Assembly: GCF_017377855.1 (NCBI RefSeq)
Contig: NZ_JAFREP010000008.1
Span: forward strand, 310,001 to 374,000
Reading direction: 5' to 3'
DNA from: Acanthopleuribacter pedis
GTDB taxonomy: Bacteria; Acidobacteriota; Holophagae; Acanthopleuribacterales; Acanthopleuribacteraceae
DNA: 64,000 nt
Shown: piece after piece, positions 19,300-27,063 of the stretch
How positions within the stretch are numbered: the first letter of the stretch is position 1
Layout: each line of letters opens with the position of its first letter
Program-made: the position numbers and the translations under genes
The notes under the pieces: model-generated
What the model was told of the DNA's origin: nothing
Databases searched by the model: none
What the model saw: the letters and a program-made list of their open reading frames with translations, nothing else

Positions 19300-19902
19300 G
19301 TGGCCGATTTGCACAAACGCGATCTTCATGGCGACCCCTTTTCCGTATTTCGGCGTTGGTTCGAGGCCGCCGAGCAGAGCGGTGAACCCATGGCCAACGC
19401 CATGACCCTTGCCACCGCTTCCGCGGACGGTATGCCCTCGGCCCGCATGGTGCTGCTCAAGGGCATTGATGATCGCGGTTTCCTCTTTTACACCAATTAC
19501 GAAAGCCGCAAGGCGCAAGATCTCCTGGCCAATCCCCGCGCCGCGCTTGTGTTTTGGTGGCAAATTCAGCGTCGCCAGGTGCGCATCGGTGGGTCGGTCG
19601 AGAAAATTTCCGAGGCCGAGTCCTTGGCTTATTTCCAGTCGCGCCCACGCACCAGTCAGCTCGGCGCCTGGACCTCGCCACAATCCAAAGAGATTCCCGG
19701 TCGCAATTACCTGCTCAAAAAATTCTCCGAAATGGAACGCCGCTTTGGCGAAGATCCCATTCCCTGTCCCCAGTTCTGGGGCGGTTACCGCCTGATTCCC
19801 GACCGTTTCGAGTTTTGGCAGGAGAACGAAAGCCGCCTCCACGACCGCTTCGAACTTTTGCCGGAAGACAAAACCTGGCGGATTCGCCGCCTCGGTCCCT
19901 AA
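19300..19902 (+). CDS. pdxH: Pyridoxamine 5'-phosphate oxidase
   Basis: A 200-residue FMN enzyme that oxidises pyridoxine/pyridoxamine 5'-phosphate to pyridoxal 5'-phosphate. Diagnostic blocks are 'SARMVLLKGIDDRGFLFYTNYESRK' (FMN contacts), 'WWQIQRRQVRIGG', 'SRPRTSQLGAWTSPQS' and the C-terminal 'FWQENESRLHDRFEL...W...RLGP'. The size is normal. The start is GTG at 19300 with GGAGG nine bases upstream. The TAA stop (19900-19902) opens onto CCCGCGCTTCTCACAA, a remnant of the MITE terminus. It is tail-to-tail with the CULT gene. Confidence 0.95.
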   Translation: MADLHKRDLHGDPFSVFRRWFEAAEQSGEPMANAMTLATASADGMPSARMVLLKGIDDRGFLFYTNYESRKAQDLLANPRAALVFWWQIQRRQVRIGGSVEKISEAESLAYFQSRPRTSQLGAWTSPQSKEIPGRNYLLKKFSEMERRFGEDPIPCPQFWGGYRLIPDRFEFWQENESRLHDRFELLPEDKTWRIRRLGP

Positions 19903-19919
19903 CCCGCGCTTCTCACAAA
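19900..19919 (+). repeat. MITE terminus remnant at the pdxH stop codon
   Basis: TAACCCGCGCTTCTCACAAA corresponds to the family end CTAGCCCGCATTTCTCACAA, apart from scattered changes. No further element sequence continues into the 19-bp gap before the next gene. It supplies the pdxH stop. Confidence 0.5.
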
Positions 19920-19921
19920 AG

Positions 19922-20422
19922 CTAATCGTCCTCTTCCTGCTCCAACGCCACCAAACGGTTTTCAATTAATCCGAAAAAGGAACCCTTGCCCGAGAACCGC
20001 CAGCCCAAGTGGTTTTGGCAATGGGTACACAGGGCAATCTGCCATCGGTAACCGGGAAACCACGTGAAGTCGTCGGAGGGGCTGCCGATGGCGATGGTGC
20101 CCGGTGCCGCGTGGAAACAGGAAACGCGAAACACCAAACCCTGGGGGTTAAAGAAGGTGTGCTGGTGTTTTTGGTTCATTTCTAAGCGGGCCTCATCGGA
20201 GGTGACCTCCGCTTTGCAAGCGGCACAGGCGATGCGCTTGCGGAAGCGTTTGTCGCGCCCCGGCACAAGGACAAGGTCCAGGTTTTCGCCCGGATCGCGT
20301 TCGGGCGTTTCCTGAAAAAACAGTGGGGTCGGCGACCCGAACCCTGCATGGGTTGTGCGTGGGAGAAAACCGGTGGCTACCCATGTTGGATAACCAAGGC
20401 AAAGTTGGGGCGATGCCTGCAA
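19922..20422 (-). CDS. CULT-domain (cereblon-type) zinc protein
   Basis: A 166-residue protein with the thalidomide-binding CULT fold of cereblon. Zinc ligands are CxxC pairs Cys66/Cys69 and Cys132/Cys135. 'HTFFNPQGLVFRVSCF', 'DDFTWFPGYRWQIALC' and 'HLGWRF' match the family, and Trp121, Trp127 and Trp141 form the expected aromatic cage. The tail 'SFFGLIENRL' also fits single-domain bacterial CULT proteins such as MsCI4 of Magnetospirillum. A TTG start at 20422 is supported by AAGGAGGT five bases upstream, giving about 55 extra N-terminal residues of no known type. The CULT fold belongs to the wider beta-tent group, and the native ligand in bacteria is not established. Confidence 0.85.
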   Translation of the reverse strand: MQASPQLCLGYPTWVATGFLPRTTHAGFGSPTPLFFQETPERDPGENLDLVLVPGRDKRFRKRIACAACKAEVTSDEARLEMNQKHQHTFFNPQGLVFRVSCFHAAPGTIAIGSPSDDFTWFPGYRWQIALCTHCQNHLGWRFSGKGSFFGLIENRLVALEQEEDD

Positions 20423-20512
20423 ATCGGACCTCCTTCGCCGAAACTCGGCAGGTCTCCTGCTTATCGGCCGCTAAAGGCTCGGTCTTGACGGCCGATGGTG
20501 GAGCGGGTAGGA

Positions 20513-20583
20513 ACGCGTCGGACCGCGGCGGATCGGGACGAACCGCGTCGGACCGCGGCGGACCGCGTCGGATCGGGACGAAC
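20513..20583. repeat. Short GC-rich tandem repeat
   Basis: The words CGCGTCGGACCGCGGCGGA and CGGATCGGGACGAAC recur as two units of about 30 and 40 bp, the second carrying an extra CCGCGTCGGA. It lies in the divergent gap between the CULT gene and the glycosyltransferase and is not translated in the preferred model. Confidence 0.6.
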
Positions 20584-20609
20584 CCGCGCTCGCGTCTCGG
20601 GAGTGCTTC

Positions 20610-20622
20610 AGGTATCATACCT
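20610..20622. promoter_or_regulatory. 13-bp palindrome, candidate operator/promoter
   Basis: AGGTATCATACCT has perfect 6-bp arms and embeds TATCAT, a possible -10. It is 83 bp upstream of the glycosyltransferase start, in the divergent spacer. Function inferred from symmetry and position only. Confidence 0.35.
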
Positions 20623-20704
20623 TTTCCCGCTTGGGACCGGTCCGACTTTGGGCCGGAAGATGATCGCCGCCACACGCTGGGCGACGACCTCCAGGACCCT
20701 TTGC

Positions 20705-21907
20705 ATGAATCCTTCGCCCGAGGCCGGTGCGCCTGAAAAAATTCGCGTGTTGCGCATTCAATCGCGCATCTGTATCGGTGGGCCCGCGCTGAACACCTTG
20801 CTGGTTAGCAGCAATTTGCCCAAGGAACGTTTCAGCGTGTTGACCGTGGGTGGTCGCCTGCTTGAAGACGAGCGAACCATGGAACCTTTCGCCCATGATC
20901 GCGGTGCGCCCATGCACTTGCTGGAGGAAATGGGGCGTTCCATTCACTGGAACGACGACCTGCGCGCTTTGCGCAAGCTGGTTAAACTGATGCGCTTGTT
21001 TCGGCCGCACATCGTGCATACCCACACCGCCAAGGCGGGCGCGCTCGGCCGGGTCGCAGCCTTTATCGCCCGCGTTCCGGTTCGCATGCACACCTTTCAC
21101 GGCCACGTTTTTCACGGTTATTTCAGCCCGCTCAAAAGCAAGTTGGCGGTTCTGATCGAGCGCTGCTTGGCGATGCTTTCCCATGCAATTATCGCCATTT
21201 CTCCCCGCCAGTACGAGGACTTGGTAGACGTTTACGGCGCGGTGCCCGCCAAGAAATGCCACGTGGTGCGCCTTGGTTTCGAACTCGACAAAATCGCGGG
21301 CGGCACGCCCGGCGTGTTTCGCGACCAATGGCAGTTGGCACCGCAAACCAAATTGGTCGGCATTCTGGCGCGGCTGGTGCCCATCAAAAATCATCAACTC
21401 TTGATCGAAGCAATCGCTGTTTGGCACCGGCGTTTTCCCCATGTCGGCCCCGACCAGGTACGTTTCTTAATCATTGGTGACGGTGAGCTACGGCCACAAT
21501 TGGAACGACGCGTCGCCGAGCTGGGGATCGCCGATTGGGTACTGTTCACCGGCTGGCAGCGGGATACGCCTTCGATTTACGCCGACCTGGATCTCAATGT
21601 GCTTGTGAGCAAAAACGAGGGCACGCCGGTGACCCTGATCGAAGGCCTGGCCTGCGGCATTCCGGTGCTCAGTACCGACGTGGGCGGCATCCGCGATTTC
21701 GCCGATGAATCCCACGGAACCATTGTACCCAAGGATATTTCACCCGAGGGTTTGGCCGACGCCTTGGCCGCGTTTTTAGCAGAACCATCGCGTTTGCAGC
21801 GCCTTGACGAAAGCGTAAGTCGTCGCATACGCGAAACTTTTCATGTAGATCGACTCGTAAGCGATATCGACGCGCTTTATTCGCGTTTGTTGCAAGCACG
21901 TCGCTAA
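20705..21907 (+). CDS. GT4-type (GT-B fold) glycosyltransferase
   Basis: A 400-residue cytosolic glycosyltransferase. The N-terminal acceptor domain has 'IQSRICIGGPALNTLLVSSNL' and 'HIVHTHTAKAGALGRVAAFIA'. The C-terminal nucleotide-sugar domain has 'VGILARLVPIKNHQLLIEA', 'LIIGDGELRPQLE' and the E-x7-E-type block 'VSKNEGTPVTLIEGLACGIPVLSTDVGG'. These are hallmarks of retaining GT4 enzymes of polysaccharide or glycolipid assembly. I start at 20705 (MNPSPEAG); upstream in-frame sequence is repetitive Arg-rich and unlikely to be protein. It is followed after 32 bp by rarD. The sugar donor is unknown. Confidence 0.85.
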   Translation: MNPSPEAGAPEKIRVLRIQSRICIGGPALNTLLVSSNLPKERFSVLTVGGRLLEDERTMEPFAHDRGAPMHLLEEMGRSIHWNDDLRALRKLVKLMRLFRPHIVHTHTAKAGALGRVAAFIARVPVRMHTFHGHVFHGYFSPLKSKLAVLIERCLAMLSHAIIAISPRQYEDLVDVYGAVPAKKCHVVRLGFELDKIAGGTPGVFRDQWQLAPQTKLVGILARLVPIKNHQLLIEAIAVWHRRFPHVGPDQVRFLIIGDGELRPQLERRVAELGIADWVLFTGWQRDTPSIYADLDLNVLVSKNEGTPVTLIEGLACGIPVLSTDVGGIRDFADESHGTIVPKDISPEGLADALAAFLAEPSRLQRLDESVSRRIRETFHVDRLVSDIDALYSRLLQARR

Positions 21908-21939
21908 TCTCCGCCAGTCAACGGGCGAAGGAGGCCGGT

Positions 21940-22863
21940 TTGTCCCAGTCGTCAACCGATGAGCACCGCGTCGGCGCGGCTTATGCGCTTGCCGCGTTCC
22001 TGTTTTGGGGTTTCGCCGCCCTTTTCTTTAAGCTGCTGGCTACCGCGAGTGCCTTCGAAATTCTCGCCCACCGCGTCTGGTGGTCCTGTGTGCTGCTGGC
22101 CTTGCTGCTGCGTGGGATGGGCAAGCTGCGTGTCGCGCTGGCCCTTTTCCGCGACCGTCAGGCCATGGTCACCTTGTTGGCGACCGCCTTGTTGGTCGGC
22201 TCCAACTGGCTGGTGTTCATTTATTCCATTGTGGCCAACCGCGTGCTCGAAAGCAGCCTGGGCTACTTCATCAATCCGCTGGTGAACGTGTTGCTCGGGA
22301 TGATGTTTTTGGGAGAACGCTTGAACCCGCGTCAGTGGTTTGCGGTGGCGGCGGCGACGGCGGGTGTCGCTTACGTCACCTGGCAGACGGGCAACCTATC
22401 CTGGATTTCCCTTACCCTGGCGGGAACCTTTGGACTTTACGGCTTGTTGCGCAAGCAAACCAAGGTGCCCGCGGTTGAGGGTTTGTTTGTGGAAACGGTG
22501 TTGTTGGGCCCGATTGCGCTGGGCGCGATTTTTTGGTTCGAGCTCAATGGGCAAGCCGCCTTTCTGCACCAGGGCCGGCTGATTGACCTCACTTTCGTGC
22601 TCACGGGTTTGGTGACGACCTTGCCTTTGTTGTGGTTTACCGCCGCCGCGCGTCGGCTCAACCTGTCGACCGTGGGTTTCTTCCAGTACATCGCCCCTTC
22701 CTGCATGTTTCTGCTGGGGGTATTTGTGTTTCACGAGCCATTTTCGCGGGTGCAGTTGGTGACCTTTTCGTTGATTTGGCTGGGATTGGTGGTCTTTTCG
22801 CTGGATTCCCTTTACCGCATGAAGAAGGCCGGCCTCAAGCCCGCGGTAACCGCGGCTAAGTGA
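21940..22863 (+). CDS. rarD: RarD-type EamA-family permease
   Basis: A 307-residue inner-membrane protein with about ten predicted helices, of the drug/metabolite transporter superfamily. RarD features are the opening 'AAYALAAFLFWGFAALFFKLL', 'EILAHRVWWSCVLLALLL', 'SNWLVFIYSI...VLESSLGYFINPLVNVLLG' and 'QYIAPSCMFLLGVFVFHEPF'. The start is TTG at 21940 with AAGGAGG upstream. It is co-directional with and 32 bp from the glycosyltransferase. The substrate is not established for most RarD proteins. Confidence 0.88.
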   Translation: MSQSSTDEHRVGAAYALAAFLFWGFAALFFKLLATASAFEILAHRVWWSCVLLALLLRGMGKLRVALALFRDRQAMVTLLATALLVGSNWLVFIYSIVANRVLESSLGYFINPLVNVLLGMMFLGERLNPRQWFAVAAATAGVAYVTWQTGNLSWISLTLAGTFGLYGLLRKQTKVPAVEGLFVETVLLGPIALGAIFWFELNGQAAFLHQGRLIDLTFVLTGLVTTLPLLWFTAAARRLNLSTVGFFQYIAPSCMFLLGVFVFHEPFSRVQLVTFSLIWLGLVVFSLDSLYRMKKAGLKPAVTAAK

Positions 22864-22937
22864 AACATCCGGTGGCAGATAGCATTTAGCCACCGCGAGG
22901 GTGACGCACCGGACGCTTGCGCGAGCCCTGGATCGGG

Positions 22938-22943
22938 TATAAT
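22938..22943 (+). promoter_or_regulatory. Consensus -10 box upstream of rdgC
   Basis: TATAAT at 22938-22943, 66 bp before the rdgC ATG. TTGCGC lies 15 bp upstream at 22917-22922. The block TGCGCG..CCTGG.ATC.GGTAT.AT is nearly repeated before psd (43503-43527). Confidence 0.45.
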
Positions 22944-23008
22944 GCCGTTTTGCCGCCCCAACGCCCGAGTTCCGGCTTCCTTTGCGCGGCATTTTAGGAG
23001 GACCTACC

Positions 23009-23956
23009 ATGGGTTTTTTATCCGGCAGCTTGGCCTGCACCCGTTTTAATGTGGTTTCCATTCCCGAGGAACCGAATTTCGAAGCAGCGGCCTTTCGCCT
23101 GATCCAACCTGGATCCAGCATTACCGAAAGTTCCGGCTTCGTGCCTTTTGAAATCGATGAGCCTTATGATTGGGGCGCTCAGCGTTATGCCTTCCGCGTG
23201 CGCATGGACAAAATCAACGTCGACTCGACCCTCGTTAAAGAACGCCTGCGCGAATTGATTAAGTCCGAACTGGACCGCGGCGAACGGCTCGGCCCCAAAA
23301 AGAAAAAGAAGTTAAAAGAATTGGCGGAAGACGAGATTATGGCCCGCTCCGCGCCACGTTCGAAGGTGATCGAAGGCATCATCGACGGCCCCATCCTTTA
23401 CATCGGCAGCACCTCGAAAACCCACCTGGGGACCGTGCTGACCCTGCTGCAAAAGGTCGGCATTGAAGTTGAATACAAAACACCTTGGTTGGAAAAGGGT
23501 TGGGAAGAAGAGGAAAGCGACCTTGTCGACCTCAAAGAACCCGGCCAATCCCTGCACGGCAGCCGTTTCTTGAAAGAACTGTTGAATGCCGCGGATTTCA
23601 TGGTGGAACCTGAAAAGGGCAGCGTTAAGTTGGCGACCCACTCTAACGCCAAGGTGACCTTGACCGGCGAAGTGTTGGGCGAGTTGGACCACTACCTCGA
23701 GGAAGGCGCCGAGATGTTGGCCGCCAAGATGATTTACGGCGAACTCGCGTTTTCCTTTGACGCTTTGGCCTACCGTTTGAACGGACTCAAGTTGCAGTCG
23801 GTCAAAGGGGATCATTGGACGGAAACCCTCGACGAGCGCATGGAATACCTGAAAGGTATGTGGGAAGTCCTCGACGAGCAGTTCGAGAAGCTGATGGTTC
23901 AGAATGCGCCCGGCGGTGTCGCTGCCGAGCCGCAACCCGTCGGCGGCGCCTCATAA
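23009..23956 (+). CDS. rdgC: RdgC-family recombination-associated protein
   Basis: A 315-residue protein related to RdgC, the ring-shaped dsDNA-binding protein that restrains RecA. Matching features are the N-terminal 'FVPFEIDEP' block and the charged helix 'STLVKERLRELIKSELDRGE...KKKKLKELAEDEIM' followed by 'ARSAPRSKVIEGIIDGPILYIGSTSK', parallel in order and spacing to E. coli RdgC. The length agrees (E. coli 303). The C-terminal third is less alike. TAGGAGG lies eight bases before the ATG. Assignment is by recognisable pattern; distant identity makes the exact function uncertain. Confidence 0.75.
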   Translation: MGFLSGSLACTRFNVVSIPEEPNFEAAAFRLIQPGSSITESSGFVPFEIDEPYDWGAQRYAFRVRMDKINVDSTLVKERLRELIKSELDRGERLGPKKKKKLKELAEDEIMARSAPRSKVIEGIIDGPILYIGSTSKTHLGTVLTLLQKVGIEVEYKTPWLEKGWEEEESDLVDLKEPGQSLHGSRFLKELLNAADFMVEPEKGSVKLATHSNAKVTLTGEVLGELDHYLEEGAEMLAAKMIYGELAFSFDALAYRLNGLKLQSVKGDHWTETLDERMEYLKGMWEVLDEQFEKLMVQNAPGGVAAEPQPVGGAS

Positions 23957-24297
23957 AAAAAATGCCGGCTTAACCCGAAATGCCGACAAGGTGTTCTGCA
24001 GCGAAGCGGAAACCCCGCGGGCATTTCGGGTGGCACTCACATTGCGCACCTGACTTCAACGTCTTGCGACGGATGCTGGTAAGCAATGCGGGCCAAGCCG
24101 GCATTTGATGGAGGTTGTGACGGTTGGTTGAGGAAAACGACGCTGACGGGTTGGTTCGGCGTTGTTTGCACCGGCGCGGATGCTTGCGGGTCCGCGGCGC
24201 CAGGTCGCAGGATGTTCAACCGTCACATTAGGGAACACGTCCGTTCGCGGGATTATTTCCTTTTCTTTTGCGCCTTTGTTCGCTGCTGTGACCCGCC
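23957..24297. other. 341-bp spacer with a 12-bp-arm inverted repeat
   Basis: Between the convergent rdgC and TauE/SafE genes. ACCCGAAATGCC (23973-23984) pairs perfectly with 24020-24031 across a 35-nt interval. There is no T-run, so it is only a possible terminator or mRNA-stabilising hairpin. Nothing else stands out. Confidence 0.45.
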
Positions 24298-25038
24298 TCA
24301 CGCCATGATTTGCAGGCCGCGATAGAGGTACACCGAGCCGACCACCAGCAAGGTGCTGGTGCACAACCCGCGGAAATGCTGCTCTGGCAAGCGTTCCAGC
24401 ACGTGGCGGCCCAGCCAGGTGCCCAAGATGCTCGTTGTTAGGATGATCAGGACCAGGTTGAGGTTGAGGGCGGCGCTTTCCTCCATCGCCATAAAAAGCG
24501 GGCCGTAGTACGCGATTTTGACCAAGTGCCCGGCGGATTGGGTCACCGACTTGGTGGCCACCACCGAAAAGCGATCCAGGCTACCGCGAATGAAAAAGAT
24601 GTCGAGCAGCGGGCCGGAGATGCCGGCGGTGAGCTGTGCGAAGGTGACCACAAAGCCACAGGCCAGCGCGTCTTTGTTGCGCGCAAAGTCAAAGCGCGGC
24701 AACTTGGGGATCAGGTTGAGAAAAGGAATGGCGCCCAGCAGCAGGAACAGTTGGTACTTGGCCAACACTATTTGGGCGGCGAGGAGAATCGCCGTGCTGA
24801 CCGACATGCCGAGCGTGTACCAACCGATACCGCGCCAATAAATGTGGCGCCACAGCAGGAAACCGCGAAAGCTGTTGGCACATAGTTGGGTCATGCCGTG
24901 AACGACCATGGCGCCCGCGACCGGAAAAATCCAGGCGTAAATACCCATCATGATCATGCCGCCACCCATGCCGAGCGCGGCCGAAACAAAGCTGGTCAGT
25001 AAAACAGAAACACCGGTAATGAGGGCGATACTCGCCAT
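24298..25038 (-). CDS. TauE/SafE-family sulfite/organic anion exporter
   Basis: A 246-residue inner-membrane protein with about seven hydrophobic helices. The N-terminal 'SALGMGGGMIMMGIYAWIFP' and the second-half 'FAQLTAGISGPLLDIFFIRGSLDRFSVVATKSVTQSAGHLVKIAYYG' are the duplicated glycine/proline-rich signatures of TauE/SafE permeases. Members export sulfite, sulfoacetate or other small anions; the substrate here is unknown. It is divergent from a LysR regulator across a 294-bp spacer, the usual arrangement for a regulator and its target, so control by that LysR is a reasonable inference. Confidence 0.85.
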   Translation of the reverse strand: MASIALITGVSVLLTSFVSAALGMGGGMIMMGIYAWIFPVAGAMVVHGMTQLCANSFRGFLLWRHIYWRGIGWYTLGMSVSTAILLAAQIVLAKYQLFLLLGAIPFLNLIPKLPRFDFARNKDALACGFVVTFAQLTAGISGPLLDIFFIRGSLDRFSVVATKSVTQSAGHLVKIAYYGPLFMAMEESAALNLNLVLIILTTSILGTWLGRHVLERLPEQHFRGLCTSTLLVVGSVYLYRGLQIMA

Positions 25039-25332
25039 AGATTCCTCGCATCAGGGCGGCAGGCAGCCGTCGGCAGGGGAACCGATTCGGTTCCGCGCCG
25101 CGTTGCCGCGCAATTGGGGGATCGCTTTTTGTCTGAAGGGGTGAGGCGATCCAAAACGTGGGGGAGGGTCGCGTTGAAGCGGTGCTCGCGTACAACTGGA
25201 TAAAATAAAGACCCTTGCGGAAGACTGACACCCGCGCGGCGTCCTCTTGGCGGGTGATGCGCTTAGTCTGCCCGAATTTGATTGATGCGACTAGCGATTT
25301 GATTGCATACAATAAATTCCATTAAGGAATGA

Positions 25333-26229
25333 ATGGAGGGGCCCGTGATTACCCTAGTAGAGGCCTTGCTCGCCTTGGCCGAGCACGAAACCATGAGCAA
25401 GGCGGCGTTGCGTTTGCGGGTAACCCAATCGGCGGTAAGCAAACGCATCGCCGCCTTGGAGCGCGAACTCGGTCAAAAGTTAGTGGAGCCGGACGGCCGC
25501 CGCGTACGGCTCACGCCCTTTGCGGTACGGCTCTTGGCGCGGGTGCGGCCCCTGGTGGGTGATCTGCGCGATGCGCTTTACGGTGAATCGGCGGCGATCC
25601 AAGGCGAGCTGGTGGTGGCGGTGAGCGAATCGATTCTGGCCTCTTGGGGGCCGAGCCTGTTTGTTGCCTGCTTGGCGCGTTTGCCCGAGGTACGGCTTTC
25701 GCTGAACGCGCACTCCGGTCCCATGGCGGTGGAACGGGTTCGGGCCGGCGAGGCGATGTTGGCTTTGGTGGCGGGGCTTGATCGCGATGCGCTTACCACG
25801 CGTCATGTTTTGGAGGAGCCGATGGTGGTGATTCCCTCGGGGCTCCAGCCCCTGACGCTCGCCAATCGTTTGGCGGTACGCACCATCGAAAGTCATTCCG
25901 AAACCTGGCGGTGCTTGTCGTTGCGGCTGCCGCGCCTTTACAAGGACCACGACTTCACCTTGGAAGTCAACGCGACCTTGCAAACCTTTACCGGCATTGC
26001 ACAAATGGCGGTGGCCGGTCTCGGCCACGGTTTGGTGCCGCTCGGCGTGGCGCGTTTGCTCGGGGTGCCGGACGAACAACTGGTGCGGCTGCCGGGGCCG
26101 ACCTTAACCCGACCGGTGAGCTGGGTGATGCGCGCCAATACAGCGGCGCGACCTCTGGTCAAAAGGTTCCTTGAGGTGTTTGCCGAAGAGGCGGAACCCA
26201 TCAAGGAAAGCTTTGAACAGGCGGAATAA
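25333..26229 (+). CDS. LysR-family transcriptional regulator
   Basis: A 298-residue regulator. The N-terminal winged HTH is clear ('ALAEHETMSKAALRLRVTQSAVSKRIAALERELGQKLVE', residues 10-48), then a linker helix and a periplasmic-binding-type effector domain ('GELVVAVSESILASWGPSLF', 'GLGHGLVPLGVARLL'). It faces the TauE/SafE permease gene and probably controls it and itself. TAAGGA lies four bases before the ATG. ATTCC-ATTAA-GGAAT at 25316-25330 is a small inverted repeat that overlaps this ribosome-binding site and could be an autoregulatory site. The effector is unknown. Confidence 0.9.
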   Translation: MEGPVITLVEALLALAEHETMSKAALRLRVTQSAVSKRIAALERELGQKLVEPDGRRVRLTPFAVRLLARVRPLVGDLRDALYGESAAIQGELVVAVSESILASWGPSLFVACLARLPEVRLSLNAHSGPMAVERVRAGEAMLALVAGLDRDALTTRHVLEEPMVVIPSGLQPLTLANRLAVRTIESHSETWRCLSLRLPRLYKDHDFTLEVNATLQTFTGIAQMAVAGLGHGLVPLGVARLLGVPDEQLVRLPGPTLTRPVSWVMRANTAARPLVKRFLEVFAEEAEPIKESFEQAE

Positions 26230-26241
26230 GAAGGTTGGCGG

Positions 26242-27063
26242 TTAAATCGTCCCTTCGGCTTGGCCTTCGTCCTTTTTGCCTTCCTTGCGCAGCTTCTTCA
26301 TGATGTTCATGACGCTTTTGGCGGTAAAGGGTTTTTGCAAAACGGCGGTGACGCGATCCCGGTCGATTTTTTCGAGATTCAGACCGGTGATGAAATAAGT
26401 CGGAACGGAATACCCTTCCTTGCGCAGCCAGGCGACAAAGTCGAAGCCGGATTCTTTGGGCATCATGATGTCGCAGAAAATGAGATCGGGAATGCCGCGA
26501 CCGCGGATCATGCGGCGGCCTTCTTCGACGGAGGTGGCGCGGATAAAGTCGGCGCCCATGCTTTTGACAATAATGCTGAGCATGTCGAGGATTTGGTCCT
26601 CGTCGTCAATGGCGAGGACTTTCATACCGACACAGCGGTGGACCGTTTTGATCTCGCGCTGAGGCTTTTCGCCGAACACGTGCAGATTCTCGCGAATTAA
26701 GGCGGCCTCGATTTCTTTTTTGAGCTCTTTGTTGAACTTGCGCAGGGCGAGTAGCTTTTCGTGGCCGGGCACGTTTGGCGGCAAGTTGAAGTGGGAATCG
26801 TGGGCGTCCACATAAAACACGGGGTGCCCCTGGTCCTGATCAATGAGAAACGCCAGCTTCATATGAGGGTAGGCATGGTTGCCGAGCCGCAAATGATACC
26901 GTCCGTTCTCTTTTTCCAAACGTGACCACGCCAGGAGTTCGTCCTTGGTCGCCAGGGATGCCAGTGAATCGGACATTTCCTGGATCGCGGAAGGGACGCC
27001 TTTTGGGTAGGCGTGCTTCAGAAACACCTGGGTGGCTAGTTGCACCATCTGATTGAGGTTCAT
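26242..27063 (-). CDS. Response regulator with novel N-terminal domain and C-terminal receiver
   Basis: A 273-residue protein with reversed architecture. Residues 1-140 form an unrecognised mixed domain ('YHLRLGNHAYPHMKLAFLIDQDQGHPVFYVDAHDSHF'). Residues 147-262 form a receiver with acidic pocket 'AIDDEDQ' and phosphoacceptor Asp198 in 'DLIFCDIMMP', Thr in 'YFITG' and Lys in 'LQKPFTAKS'. It has no DNA-binding domain. Its ATG overlaps the stop of the upstream hybrid kinase gene by four bases, so the kinase is the likely phosphodonor. The N-terminal domain would be the output or a sensor of a nucleic acid or hydrolase type; this is not resolved. Confidence 0.85.
   Translation of the reverse strand: MNLNQMVQLATQVFLKHAYPKGVPSAIQEMSDSLASLATKDELLAWSRLEKENGRYHLRLGNHAYPHMKLAFLIDQDQGHPVFYVDAHDSHFNLPPNVPGHEKLLALRKFNKELKKEIEAALIRENLHVFGEKPQREIKTVHRCVGMKVLAIDDEDQILDMLSIIVKSMGADFIRATSVEEGRRMIRGRGIPDLIFCDIMMPKESGFDFVAWLRKEGYSVPTYFITGLNLEKIDRDRVTAVLQKPFTAKSVMNIMKKLRKEGKKDEGQAEGTI

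Noticed and set aside
20193..20675. Arg/Pro-rich open frame through the GC-rich tandem repeat upstream of the CULT gene
   Set aside because: Repeat-derived composition and overlap with the well-supported CULT frame.
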